From assembly GCA_046482845.1 (NCBI GenBank), contig JAWOEJ010000161.1, forward strand, positions 1 to 11,768: DNA of 11,768 nt. The letters are read 5' to 3'. The position numbers and the translations under genes were made by a program. The notes beneath the pieces are model-generated. The model saw only the letters and a list, made by a program, of their open reading frames with translations. It searched no databases and had not been told where the DNA came from. Positions 1-5,710 of the stretch are shown here, one piece after another. This DNA comes from DATFJZ01 sp046482845 (GTDB taxonomy: Bacteria > Desulfobacterota > Desulfobacteria > Desulfobacterales > Desulfobacteraceae). Numbering within the stretch: the stretch's first letter is position 1; each line of letters opens with the position of its first letter.

Positions 1-79
1 AAGCAGAAGGGCTTATATATAACGTGAAAATTGCTGCTGAGGGGAGAGTGTTAATGCTGAAGGACGGCTTCTGCCAGCC

Positions 80-99
80 GGTTATGCGGAACGTTCGGC
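80..99 (+). other. 3' arm of an attC-like recombination site
   Basis: The sequence GGTTATGCGGAACGTTCGGC ends in GTTCGGC (93-99). This resembles the R' core of an integron attC site, preceded by an L'-like segment. GTTCGGC is the exact reverse complement of the GCCGAAC that opens the hairpin at 797, as expected if both belong to one cassette array. I could not find a convincing left arm upstream (1-60), so this is at best a half site or a degenerate one. A reading frame is open through the site from position 3 to the TAA at 159-161, but its peptide is not recognisable. Confidence 0.35.
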
Positions 100-164
100 C
101 CCCAACAGAAGCGGTAAAAAAATTGTGCTTGCATTGTATTCAGAAATTGATTACAAAGTAAGAT

Positions 165-431
165 ATGAACTACCAAGTTATCATCAAGAGAAAAATTTTG
201 AAAGGGATCAGGAAATTACCTGTGAATGTTCAAAAAAGGTTGAAATTATTGGTAGATGATTTGAAAGAAAAAGGACCAGTGGTTCACAATTGGCCTAACT
301 ACAGCAAGCTTTCTGCCACTGAATATCATTGCCATCTATCCAGAAAATGGGTGGCGTGTTGGTATATGGAAGAAGGAACCATAGAGATAGAGGTGTATTA
401 TGCAGGCAGTCGTGAAAACGCCCCATACTAA
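165..431 (+). CDS. RelE/ParE-superfamily toxin of a toxin-antitoxin pair
   Basis: This 88-aa basic protein has the size and layout of RelE/ParE-fold toxins. It starts with an N-terminal strand and a Lys/Arg-rich helix (IIKRKILKGIRKLPVNVQKR). The middle reads YHCHLSRKWVACWYMEEGTI, and the protein ends with a final strand, EVYYAGSRENAPY, which resembles the C-terminal strand of cytotoxic translational repressors. Family members usually cleave ribosome-bound mRNA or poison gyrase; which one applies here cannot be told. The next gene, an Xre-type regulator, starts inside this gene and overlaps it by 32 bases. Toxin-first order is typical of HigB/RelE-like pairs. AAGTAAGAT just before the ATG is a weak ribosome site. 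The pair lies between two attC-like sequences, consistent with a mobile integron cassette. Confidence 0.75.
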   Translation: MNYQVIIKRKILKGIRKLPVNVQKRLKLLVDDLKEKGPVVHNWPNYSKLSATEYHCHLSRKWVACWYMEEGTIEIEVYYAGSRENAPY

Positions 432-771
432 TATTCATATTCAAGGAGAGATTCCGTCCCGTATTCTTGAAATGCTCAGGAGTGAATACGGTGGTGAACT
501 TAAAATTTATGAAGGAGATGAAGAATACGTTGAGGTAACCGAAAGCGATTGGTACAAAGAGATAGCAGAGATAACTACTCCTGGTGATGCTATGCGTATT
601 TACCGTAAAAACCATCAGTTAACCCAAGAGCAACTTGGTAAGAAATTGGATAATATCCCTCGACAGATTATTTCTAATATGGAGCGAGGTAAACGCTCCA
701 TCAGCTTGGCTACGGCCAGAAAGCTTTCTGTAATCTTTAATGTTCCGGCCAGCCGTTTTCTTGATCTATAG
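400..771 (+). CDS. Xre-family helix-turn-helix antitoxin
   Basis: This is a 123-aa protein with an HTH_3/Xre domain in its C-terminal half. The domain begins around GDAMRIYRKNHQLTQEQLGK and continues through NIPRQIISNMERGKRSISLA, the usual QEQLG…ISNMERG…ATARKL pattern. The N-terminal half (about residues 1-55, acidic) is the likely toxin-binding part. The ATG at 400 is supported by AGAGG six bases upstream and by overlap with the end of the toxin gene, which implies translational coupling. Antitoxins of this kind neutralise the partner toxin and repress their shared promoter. No promoter could be assigned with confidence, so autoregulation is inferred from the family. The gene ends 25 bases before the attC-like hairpin, a short spacing typical of cassette genes. 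Confidence 0.8.
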   Translation: MQAVVKTPHTNIHIQGEIPSRILEMLRSEYGGELKIYEGDEEYVEVTESDWYKEIAEITTPGDAMRIYRKNHQLTQEQLGKKLDNIPRQIISNMERGKRSISLATARKLSVIFNVPASRFLDL

Positions 772-796
772 GTATGCATCATGGAGTAAAATAATT

Positions 797-879
797 GCCG
801 AACATAACGCTTAACCAGACCGCAGGAAGCCTGCCGATTTCTGCGGAAGCTGTGGGTGCGGCTGGTTAGCTCCCCGTTA
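797..879 (+). other. attC-like imperfect palindrome
   Basis: The element opens with GCCGAAC (797-803, R''-like). The left arm that follows, CGCTTAACCAGACCGC, pairs imperfectly with the right arm GCGGCTGGTTAGC (858-870), notably TAACCAG with CTGGTTA. A further outer pairing exists between TAACG and CGTTA. This matches the general shape of integron attC sites: two arms with an unpaired base and a variable centre. The terminal R' core expected as GTTCGGC or GTTAGGC is instead GTTACAT. The 3' end may therefore have been lost or replaced where the IS91 remnant joins. No integrase or attI lies in the window, so the integron assignment rests on sequence shape and on the toxin-antitoxin cargo. Confidence 0.5.
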
Positions 880-1404
880 CATTCCCATACACAGCTTCCA
901 GACAAAACTGAATCAAGCCCCGCCATCGGTGACATTTTCAGGCAACTCGGTGAACGATTCAGAGCCGAGCACCGGCTGCACCCCAGGCAGCACAAGGTAA
1001 TGTACGACATAGAACATTGCCGCTGCGGTGAGTTCGGCACGCACTGGAAGATTTGCGACACCTGCGGGTACCTGGAGAAAGGATACAACTCCTGCAGGAA
1101 CCGCCACTGTCACGGCTGCAATAATATTGCCCGGAAGAAATGGGTGGAAGCACGGGTCAGCGAACTCTTGCCTGTACCCTGCCACCACTGTGTCTTTACC
1201 CTGCCGCATGAGTTCAACACCCTGTGCAGCTATAACAGACAGGTGATGTATGATTTGCTGTTTGAAAGTTCTTCCCGGACGTTTCTGGACTTTGGGCGCA
1301 ATCCCAGACGACTGGGTGCCACCATCGGGTTTTACGGCATCCTCCATACCTGGGTGCTAAGTCTCACACAGGCAGGAATAATTATCCTATGGTTGAGTTT
1401 TTAA
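856..1404 (+). pseudogene. Truncated IS91-family transposase
   Basis: The reading frame matches the N-terminal part of IS91-family (Y2-type, rolling-circle) transposases. GDIFRQLGERFRAEHRLHPR is followed by a cysteine/histidine-rich zinc-binding region with CRCGEFGTHWKICDTCGY and SCRNRHCHGC. Next come LPHEFNTL and, at 1345-1353, HTW. In intact relatives this is followed by the region that leads to the metal-binding histidines and the catalytic tyrosines. Here the similarity stops at about 1353 and a stop follows at 1404. The remnant is about 180 codons against roughly 400 for the family, so it cannot catalyse transposition. The only start is a GTG at 856 inside the attC-like palindrome, so the 5' end may also be lost. 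No IS ends were identified. Confidence 0.8.
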
Positions 1405-1714
1405 AAATCAAAACACTTTATGATACCTATACAATTCAAAAGCTGATCCACAGAGCGGCTTATGATTGTTTTTGATTAACCACTCTCTTTGTCCTCGCCG
1501 GTTTCAGCCGAAAAAGAAACAAAAAAGCTCCGCTGGCTGCATAGAATAATTTTTACCGGGTAACTGCCCACTGGATTTTCACTAGCCCGGACCTGAACCC
1601 GGTCCCGAACCTGCTGCCGGGTGTGTCTTTGAGGCTATAATTTTTCCTTGCATTCTCATTGCCGGTATCGTATGTGAAAGGAAGCTCCTATCAATTTTTC
1701 AAGGGAGATTTAAA
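1405..1714 (+). other. Intergenic debris without a supported gene
   Basis: No convincing gene is seen here. A 28-codon frame beginning just upstream (ATG 1389, TGA 1473-1475) reads MVEFLKIKTLYDTYTIQKLI and has the look of a transposase fragment, but I cannot name a family. A GC-rich stretch near 1585-1625 contains short self-complementary pieces (GGACC…GGTCC). The last bases, AAGGGAG at 1702-1708, form a good ribosome site that points to the ATG at 1715. Confidence 0.3.
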
Positions 1715-1738
1715 ATGAATATTTCTGTCAAGACATAG

Positions 1739-1900
1739 ATGTGGGCCATGAGAACATTCATCATCATCATATTATTTTTGTTCAACGTCGTGACAGTCAA
1801 TGCAGAAATGGTGATGTGCGTGGATGAAAACGGGGTTAAGAAATTCAGCAATGCTGGTGCAGGGGTGAAACTCTGCTTTTTTATGGGGTGCAAAAATTAA
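1739..1900 (+). CDS. Small exported peptide with in-frame amber codon upstream
   Basis: This is a 53-codon frame. After MWAMRT it encodes a strongly hydrophobic segment (FIIIILFLFNVV) ending in TVNA, a typical Sec signal peptide with an AxA-like cleavage motif. The mature part would be about 30 residues, EMVMCVDENGVKKFSNAGAG then VKLCFFMGCKN, with three cysteines. MCVDENGVKKFSN resembles the start of DUF4124-type periplasmic proteins. The best ribosome site (AAGGGAG, 1702-1708) serves an ATG at 1715. That ATG opens MNISVKT and then a TAG at 1736-1738, in the same frame and directly before the ATG at 1739. The gene may be expressed by restart at 1739 or 1748, or may be inactivated by the amber mutation. 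Confidence 0.45.
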   Translation: MWAMRTFIIIILFLFNVVTVNAEMVMCVDENGVKKFSNAGAGVKLCFFMGCKN

Positions 1901-1978
1901 CCGTTTCATGAGCTTTTTGGGTCAAGACATGATATCCACTTCCAAGTCCTCCTATGAAGCTGGGGCATTTTTACAGAC

Positions 1979-2010
1979 AAAAAACCCTTGTGAGCCTTGG
2001 CTCTCAAGGG
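1979..2010 (-). terminator. Rho-independent terminator of ssrA
   Basis: Read on the minus strand, CCCTTGAGAGCC and GGCTCACAAGGG form a 12-bp stem with one mismatch and a 2-base loop. Six T residues follow (the A run at 1979-1984 on the + strand). It lies about 36 bases beyond the tmRNA 3' CCA end. Confidence 0.85.
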
Positions 2011-2046
2011 GTTCTGGATTTTATTGATTTTACTTGGAATGGATTT

Positions 2047-2406
2047 TGGTGGAGGCGGCGGGAATTGAACCCGCGTCCGAAAACAGTTGGCAATGGCTTC
2101 TACATACTTATCCCAAAATTTGAATTTTACCTTAAGATCTCCTTAGGGATGGATATCTTAAAGTGTAGTCTGAAAAAATTTAGCCTAAAAAGATCCAGAC
2201 ACTCTTTTTCAGCGATCCTGCTTAGTCGACGCCCTGTATTGAAGTTGCAGGCAAGCTTTCAATAAGGACGGAAGCTGCTCTACGCAGCTACAGCGTAATT
2301 ATAATCGTCTGCGATTATCTTTAGTTTCCACTGGTTTTACGAGTCAGTGAAATGCTCGGTATGCTACCAAAAGCCTCGTAATCTCCGTCGAATCCTTTTC
2401 GCCCCC
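2047..2406 (-). ncRNA. ssrA: tmRNA (ssrA), tag ADDYNYAVAA
   Basis: This is transfer-messenger RNA, which with SmpB frees stalled ribosomes and marks the unfinished protein for proteolysis. The mature 5' end reads GGGGGCGAAAAGGATTCGAC and the 3' end forms a T-arm and acceptor closing in GCCTCCACCA, which pair as the alanyl tRNA-like domain. The tag frame lies at 2280-2312: GCA GAC GAT TAT AAT TAC GCT GTA GCT GCG TAG, giving ADDYNYAVAA. This closely resembles the tag known from Geobacter (ADNYNYAVAA). The length is about 360 nt, normal for a one-piece tmRNA. It lies just downstream of smpB on the same strand and has its own promoter and terminator. Confidence 0.97.
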
Positions 2407-2439
2407 AGATTTTAAAAGAACATAAATGGTTACAGAACT

Positions 2440-2488
2440 CTGGACCGTAATGGTTAATTGGTTAATACCCTGGTCTGTAATTGTTAAT
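2440..2488. repeat. Imperfect direct repeat in the ssrA leader
   Basis: CTGGACCGTAATGGTTAAT (2440-2458) recurs 30 bases on as CTGGTCTGTAATTGTTAAT (2470-2488), with 16 of 19 bases identical. GGTTAAT occurs once more between the two. The copies lie between the predicted ssrA transcription start and the mature tmRNA 5' end, so they would be in the leader removed on maturation. Confidence 0.5.
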
Positions 2489-2517
2489 AATATATATATT
2501 TTTCAGGAAAAAGTCAA
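2489..2517 (-). promoter_or_regulatory. Predicted sigma70-type promoter for ssrA
   Basis: On the minus strand TTGACT (-35, 2512-2517) and TATATT (-10, 2489-2494) are separated by 17 bases of AT-rich sequence. The start would be near 2480, about 75 bases before the mature 5' end, implying a leader removed by processing. This lets ssrA be transcribed independently of the pts-smpB unit. Confidence 0.65.
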
Positions 2518-2537
2518 TACAAAGAAACAAGGAACCC

Positions 2538-3008
2538 TTAATATTTGTTTGAGTAGTCTTTTTTGATCCGGTCCATTTCCCTGTCCATATCTTTTTTCTT
2601 GATGGTTTCCCGCTTGTCATAGAGCTTTTTTCCCTTGGCAAGGCCGATCTGTACCTTGATTCGGCTGTTTTTAAAATACAGCTTCAGCGGGACTATGGTA
2701 AAGCCCCTTTCATTGACCTTTCCAATGAGTTTTTTGATTTCTGACTTGTTAAGAAGCAGCTTTCTGGATCTCAAAGGCTCATGGTTCCCGTAATAGGCAT
2801 ACTTGTAAGGAGAAATGTGCAGCTGGCGGAGAAAAACCTCGCCGTTTCTGATGTCTGCATAGGAGTCCTTGAGATTTACCCGGCCCTCTCGAATGGATTT
2901 AACTTCTGTACCGACAAGCACAATACCCGCCTCTACCTCGTCAGAGATAAAAAAGTCGTGCTTTGCCTTTTTATTGTTTGCTATTATTTTTATATGATCA
3001 GACCCCAT
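2538..3008 (-). CDS. smpB: SsrA-binding protein SmpB
   Basis: SmpB binds the tRNA-like domain of tmRNA, brings it to ribosomes stalled on broken mRNA and takes the place of the missing codon-anticodon pairing. The 156-aa product has the usual length and order of family features. IIANNKKAKHDFFISDEVEA is the N-terminal strand. GTEVKSIREGRVNLKDSYA is the core RNA-binding region, followed by HISPYKYA and RSRKLLLNKSEI. The C-terminal tail is basic (GLAKGKKLYDKRETIKKKD) and enters the decoding centre. The ATG overlaps the end of ptsI by 11 bases, so the gene is probably translationally coupled to it. The tmRNA gene follows 131 bases downstream on the same strand, a pairing seen in many bacteria. 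Confidence 0.97.
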   Translation of the reverse strand: MGSDHIKIIANNKKAKHDFFISDEVEAGIVLVGTEVKSIREGRVNLKDSYADIRNGEVFLRQLHISPYKYAYYGNHEPLRSRKLLLNKSEIKKLIGKVNERGFTIVPLKLYFKNSRIKVQIGLAKGKKLYDKRETIKKKDMDREMDRIKKDYSNKY

Positions 3009-4809
3009 GGTGTCTCACCTGCAGCTCCGCAATTTTGTGGTTTTCCTCATTCTCTTTAACCGGAAGAATATCTCTGTATTTCTCTTCCACAAGTTCTGTT
3101 ATTTCAGCCACTGAATGTTTTGTTAAAATTTTTTCCACCATGGACCGGGTTTCCCTTGAATCCAGCTGCCTGATAACCTGTTTTATAACAGGTATTGCCC
3201 CGGAATTCATGGAAAACTCTTTTAAGCCAAGGCCCATTAAAACAGGAATGTTCACAGGATCACCTGCCATTTCACCACAAATGGCAACGTGCACCCCGGT
3301 TTTTTTTGCAGCTGTCATCACAGATTCTATCATCCTTAACACGGCCGGATTTAATGGCTGATACAGATGGGCCACCTGCCTGTTTCTCCTGTCAATGGCA
3401 AGGGAGTACTGGATCAGGTCATTGGTGCCTATACTGAAAAAATCCACTTCCCTTCCAAGTTCCTCAGCCATAATAACTGCTGAGGGGACCTCTATCATAA
3501 TGCCCAGGGGAATGTTCTTGTTGAATATCTTTTCTTCTTCTTCCAGTTCCAGAACGGCCTTGCTGATAATTTTTTTAACCTCAAGGATCTCTTCCAGACA
3601 TGACACCATGGGGATGAGCAGTTTTACCCGGCCAAAAGCCGCTGCCCTTAAAATTGCCTTGATCTGGGTTATAAACAGATCTGTTCGTTTAAGACAGAAC
3701 CTTACCGCTCTCAGGCCCAGAGCCGGGTTGGCCTCCTCAGCAGAAACAGAATAGGGAAGCACCTTGTCCCCGTTTATGTCAAGGGTTCTGATGGTCACAC
3801 AGTTGGGAGTCATCAGCTCTGCCACTTCTTTATATTTTTCAAAGAGTTCTTCTTCAGAGGGAAACCGTTTAAGGTTGAGATAGAGAAATTCTGTTCGGAA
3901 AAGCCCCACACCATCTGCGGCATTGTCCTTTACAGAAACAATCTCTTCCACAAGCTCAATATTTGCCATAAGGGCAAACTGCCGACCATCCCTTGTTACG
4001 GCAGGGCGATGGCTTTCCCTTGCCAGATGGGCTTTGTACTCCTCATACCGGAGCTTTCTCTCCTCATATTTAAACAGCGTGTCCTCGTCCGGATTGATAA
4101 TAACCATTCCGGTGGACCCGTCAACAATAAGAATATCATCATTGTTGACACTGGTGGTGGCATTGCCTATACCCAGGACTGAGGGGATATGCAGAGATTT
4201 TGCAATAATACCGGTATGGGAATCCTTCCCCCCCCGGTCTGTAACAAATCCCTTGATCCGTTCCAGCTGAATCTGGCTTGCATCGGCTGGAGAAAGGTCA
4301 TGGGCAACAAGGATAACCCGCTTGTTAATATCTGAAATCCGGACATCCTCTGCCCCCACAAGAAACCGCATCACCTGTTCTGACACCTGAATAATATCAG
4401 ACACCCGTGACTGAAGATAGGGATCATCCACCTTTTTAAACATGGCCTTAACCTGGCGGGAAACCTTTCTAAGCGCCCATTCTGCATTGACCCTGTCATT
4501 TTCTATGGTTTCAATGGTTCTTCCGTAGAGCATCTTGTCTTTGAACAGGGCAAGATGGGTTTCCAGGATATTCAACTGGGAGCTTAAATCATCATTCAAT
4601 GCCTCGATAATTTTGGAATGGGCATCCTTTGCTTTTTTAACAGCCCCTTTAAACCTGTTTATTTCATGGTTTACCAGATTTTCAGATATGGAATACCGCT
4701 TGATAATATCCACACCCTCTCTGTCAACCACATAGGCTTTTCCTATGCAGATGCCAGGTGAACCGCTTATTCCCTGAAGCCTTATTTCTCTGGATTCAGA
4801 TTCAGCCAT
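2998..4809 (-). CDS. ptsI: Phosphoenolpyruvate-protein phosphotransferase (enzyme I)
   Basis: Enzyme I takes phosphate from PEP onto a histidine and passes it to HPr in the cytoplasm. The 603-aa protein has the full family layout. The N-terminal HPr-binding helical part starts with GISGSPGICIGKAYV. The swivelling phospho-histidine domain has GGKDSHTGIIAKSLHIPSVL, with His198 as the likely phosphorylated residue. The C-terminal PEP-binding barrel has GLFRTEFLY (Arg305), TLDINGDK, GIMIEVPSAV, GTNDLIQY and the active-site Cys511 in HVAICGEMAGDP. The C-terminal tail beyond about residue 572 is charged. The ATG overlaps the end of ptsH by 8 bases and the 3' end overlaps smpB by 11, so the three genes form one tightly packed unit. 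No EII permease gene lies in the window, so the target may be a regulatory (nitrogen-type) PTS rather than sugar uptake. Confidence 0.97.
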   Translation of the reverse strand: MAESESREIRLQGISGSPGICIGKAYVVDREGVDIIKRYSISENLVNHEINRFKGAVKKAKDAHSKIIEALNDDLSSQLNILETHLALFKDKMLYGRTIETIENDRVNAEWALRKVSRQVKAMFKKVDDPYLQSRVSDIIQVSEQVMRFLVGAEDVRISDINKRVILVAHDLSPADASQIQLERIKGFVTDRGGKDSHTGIIAKSLHIPSVLGIGNATTSVNNDDILIVDGSTGMVIINPDEDTLFKYEERKLRYEEYKAHLARESHRPAVTRDGRQFALMANIELVEEIVSVKDNAADGVGLFRTEFLYLNLKRFPSEEELFEKYKEVAELMTPNCVTIRTLDINGDKVLPYSVSAEEANPALGLRAVRFCLKRTDLFITQIKAILRAAAFGRVKLLIPMVSCLEEILEVKKIISKAVLELEEEEKIFNKNIPLGIMIEVPSAVIMAEELGREVDFFSIGTNDLIQYSLAIDRRNRQVAHLYQPLNPAVLRMIESVMTAAKKTGVHVAICGEMAGDPVNIPVLMGLGLKEFSMNSGAIPVIKQVIRQLDSRETRSMVEKILTKHSVAEITELVEEKYRDILPVKENEENHKIAELQVRHHGV

Positions 4810-5077
4810 GTATATCCTCCCCGAATCCCTTTTCTATAAGCTCCCTGATGGATTCAAGCACCTTTATATCGTCTTTATGCTCCACCTCCAGCAGCACCTC
4901 TTTTCCCCTGGTAAGGCCCATGGAAAGAATGTCAATTACACTGGATGCATCAGCCCGGTTGTTCCCGTCACCTATCCAGACCTCCCTGTGTGCGGTCCGT
5001 GCAATTTTGGAAATCATAGCGGCGGGCCTTGCATGCATACCAAGCTGATTCTGCATTTTTATTCTGCACATTAACAT
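4802..5077 (-). CDS. ptsH: Phosphocarrier protein HPr
   Basis: HPr carries phosphate from enzyme I to EIIA-type partners. The 91-aa product has the catalytic histidine in QLGMHARPAA. With the ATG at 5077 this is His15, the canonical number, which supports that start over the internal ATGs at 5071 and 5056. A second regulatory position is visible: Ser46 in DASSVIDILSMGL lines up with the site phosphorylated by HPr kinase in many bacteria. Both modes of control may therefore exist, although no hprK gene is in the window. The acidic C-terminal helix (KVLESIRELIEKGFGEDI) is normal. The gene is first in the unit and overlaps ptsI by 8 bases. The ribosome site is weak (AAAAGAG about 13 bases upstream). 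Confidence 0.93.
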   Translation of the reverse strand: MLMCRIKMQNQLGMHARPAAMISKIARTAHREVWIGDGNNRADASSVIDILSMGLTRGKEVLLEVEHKDDIKVLESIRELIEKGFGEDIHG

Positions 5078-5385
5078 TTTATATCTGATACTCTTTTCTA
5101 AATTATATTTTATTATATCCGGCCCAAAAATAATGCCTGTGATCCCTGATCAAGGTCAATTTGCAAAAAGTTTGTTCAAACTCAGTTCAAACGGAGAAAA
5201 TCATGGCGGATCTTCAAAACACAAAGGGGTGACGCAGGACACCTCGATATAAGAGCAACGCCCTTACATGCTGGTAAAGTACTTATCCTGCTACCAGGAT
5301 TGCGCAAATTTTATATAAAAATACATCTTAAAAGGGAAAAAGTCAATAAGCCTGAGTTTTTACCTTTATATAAATGTCTCAATAA
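5078..5385. other. Divergent intergenic region between ptsH and the selenoprotein gene
   Basis: No supported gene is seen. The left part holds the likely ptsH promoter. A 9-codon frame with GGAG and ATG at 5203 stops at TGA 5230. An open frame without a start codon runs from about 5150 to 5390 (it contains LDIRATPLHAGKVLILLPGL) and may be decayed coding DNA, but I recognise no family. A short hairpin, ATCCTG-CTAC-CAGGAT, lies at 5285-5300. Confidence 0.35.
5130..5159 (-). promoter_or_regulatory. Predicted promoter for ptsH-ptsI-smpB
   Basis: On the minus strand TTGACC (5154-5159) and CATTAT (5130-5135) are 18 bases apart, about 55 bases upstream of the ptsH ATG. A second possible -10 (TATAAT in GGATATAATA, near 5115) lies closer to the gene but lacks a clear -35. 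Confidence 0.4.
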
Positions 5386-5414
5386 TTGACGGACTGATTT
5401 TGGTATGTTAATTT
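5386..5414 (+). promoter_or_regulatory. Predicted promoter for selenoprotein and methyltransferase genes
   Basis: TTGACG (5386-5391) and TAATTT (5409-5414) are 17 bases apart. Transcription would start near 5421, about 40 bases before the ATG at 5461. The match to the -10 consensus is only moderate. Confidence 0.4.
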
Positions 5415-5460
5415 TAAAAAAAAGAAAACAAGAAACCCTATTCAAAAACAGGAGGAACAG

Positions 5461-5688
5461 ATGGCGCAGGAAAATCTGATCTTTGGAAAAAACTCATGAC
5501 CGTTTACCACGGCTGCTCGTGAAGCATTTGCAAAAAAAAAGATTCCCTTTGACTATATTGATGTTACCAAAGATCCCGGACAAATAGAGAGAATGCTGTC
5601 GTATTCCAACGGCAGCAGAAAGGTCCCTGTAATTGTTCAGGGAGAAGAAGTGTTTATCGGCTACAATGGAAAAGGATGAAAAGTTTGA
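5461..5688 (+). CDS. Glutaredoxin-like selenoprotein (UXX-star type), two in-frame UGA codons
   Basis: With UGA read as selenocysteine, the frame encodes about 75 residues of a thioredoxin-fold redox protein. It opens MAQENLIFGKNS-U-PFTTAAREAFA, continues KKKIPFDYIDV, and then has the cis-proline region KVPVIVQGEEVFIGY before GKG-U-KV. The first UGA (5497-5499, residue 13) sits exactly where glutaredoxins have the catalytic cysteine of CPFT/CPYT. The second (5677-5679, residue 73) is three codons before a UGA taken as the real stop (5686-5688). A C-terminal Sec followed by two residues is also what I recall of relatives ending GGTUGV. GGAGG at 5451-5455, five bases before ATG, is the strongest ribosome site in the window. 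Each UGA has a hairpin behind it (5502-5525, 5692-5710). The role is probably thiol/disulfide or peroxide chemistry; the substrate is unknown. Reading either UGA as stop would give 12 or 72 residues. Confidence 0.82.
5502..5525 (+). promoter_or_regulatory. SECIS-like hairpin for the first UGA
   Basis: GTTT pairs with AAGC (one G-T pair), then after a 2-base bulge CACG pairs with CGTG around the loop GCTGCT. The loop G (5512) is 15 bases from the U of the UGA at 5497. Bacterial SECIS elements lie just downstream of the UGA inside the coding region and carry a G at the start of the apical loop, which fits here. Confidence 0.55.
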
Positions 5689-5691
5689 CTG

Positions 5692-5710
5692 TTTCAGCTG
5701 TATGCTGAAA
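5692..5710 (+). promoter_or_regulatory. SECIS-like hairpin for the second UGA
   Basis: TTTCAGC and GCTGAAA form a perfect 7-bp stem around the 5-base loop TGTAT. The loop G (5700) is 23 bases from the U of the UGA at 5677, within the distance usual for bacterial SECIS elements. The hairpin starts after the UGA at 5686, so it lies beyond the likely stop. It also contains the ATG (5702-5704) that may start the next gene. Confidence 0.6.

Noticed and set aside
3..161. Open frame entering from the left edge
   Set aside because: It runs through the attC-like arm and ends at TAA 159-161; the peptide matches no family I know, so it is not called a gene.
1954..2265. 103-codon + strand frame
   Set aside because: It is antisense to tmRNA and its terminator.
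5203..5232. Nine-codon frame ending in UGA as a second selenoprotein
   Set aside because: Reading through the UGA gives only about 15 further residues, with no redox motif and no clear hairpin.
5285..5300. Terminator in the divergent region
   Set aside because: The 6-bp stem is short and no T run follows in either direction; no gene ends next to it.
5633..5701. TTG start at 5633 for the methyltransferase
   Set aside because: It overlaps the selenoprotein coding region in another frame and has no ribosome site; the extra residues resemble nothing in the family.
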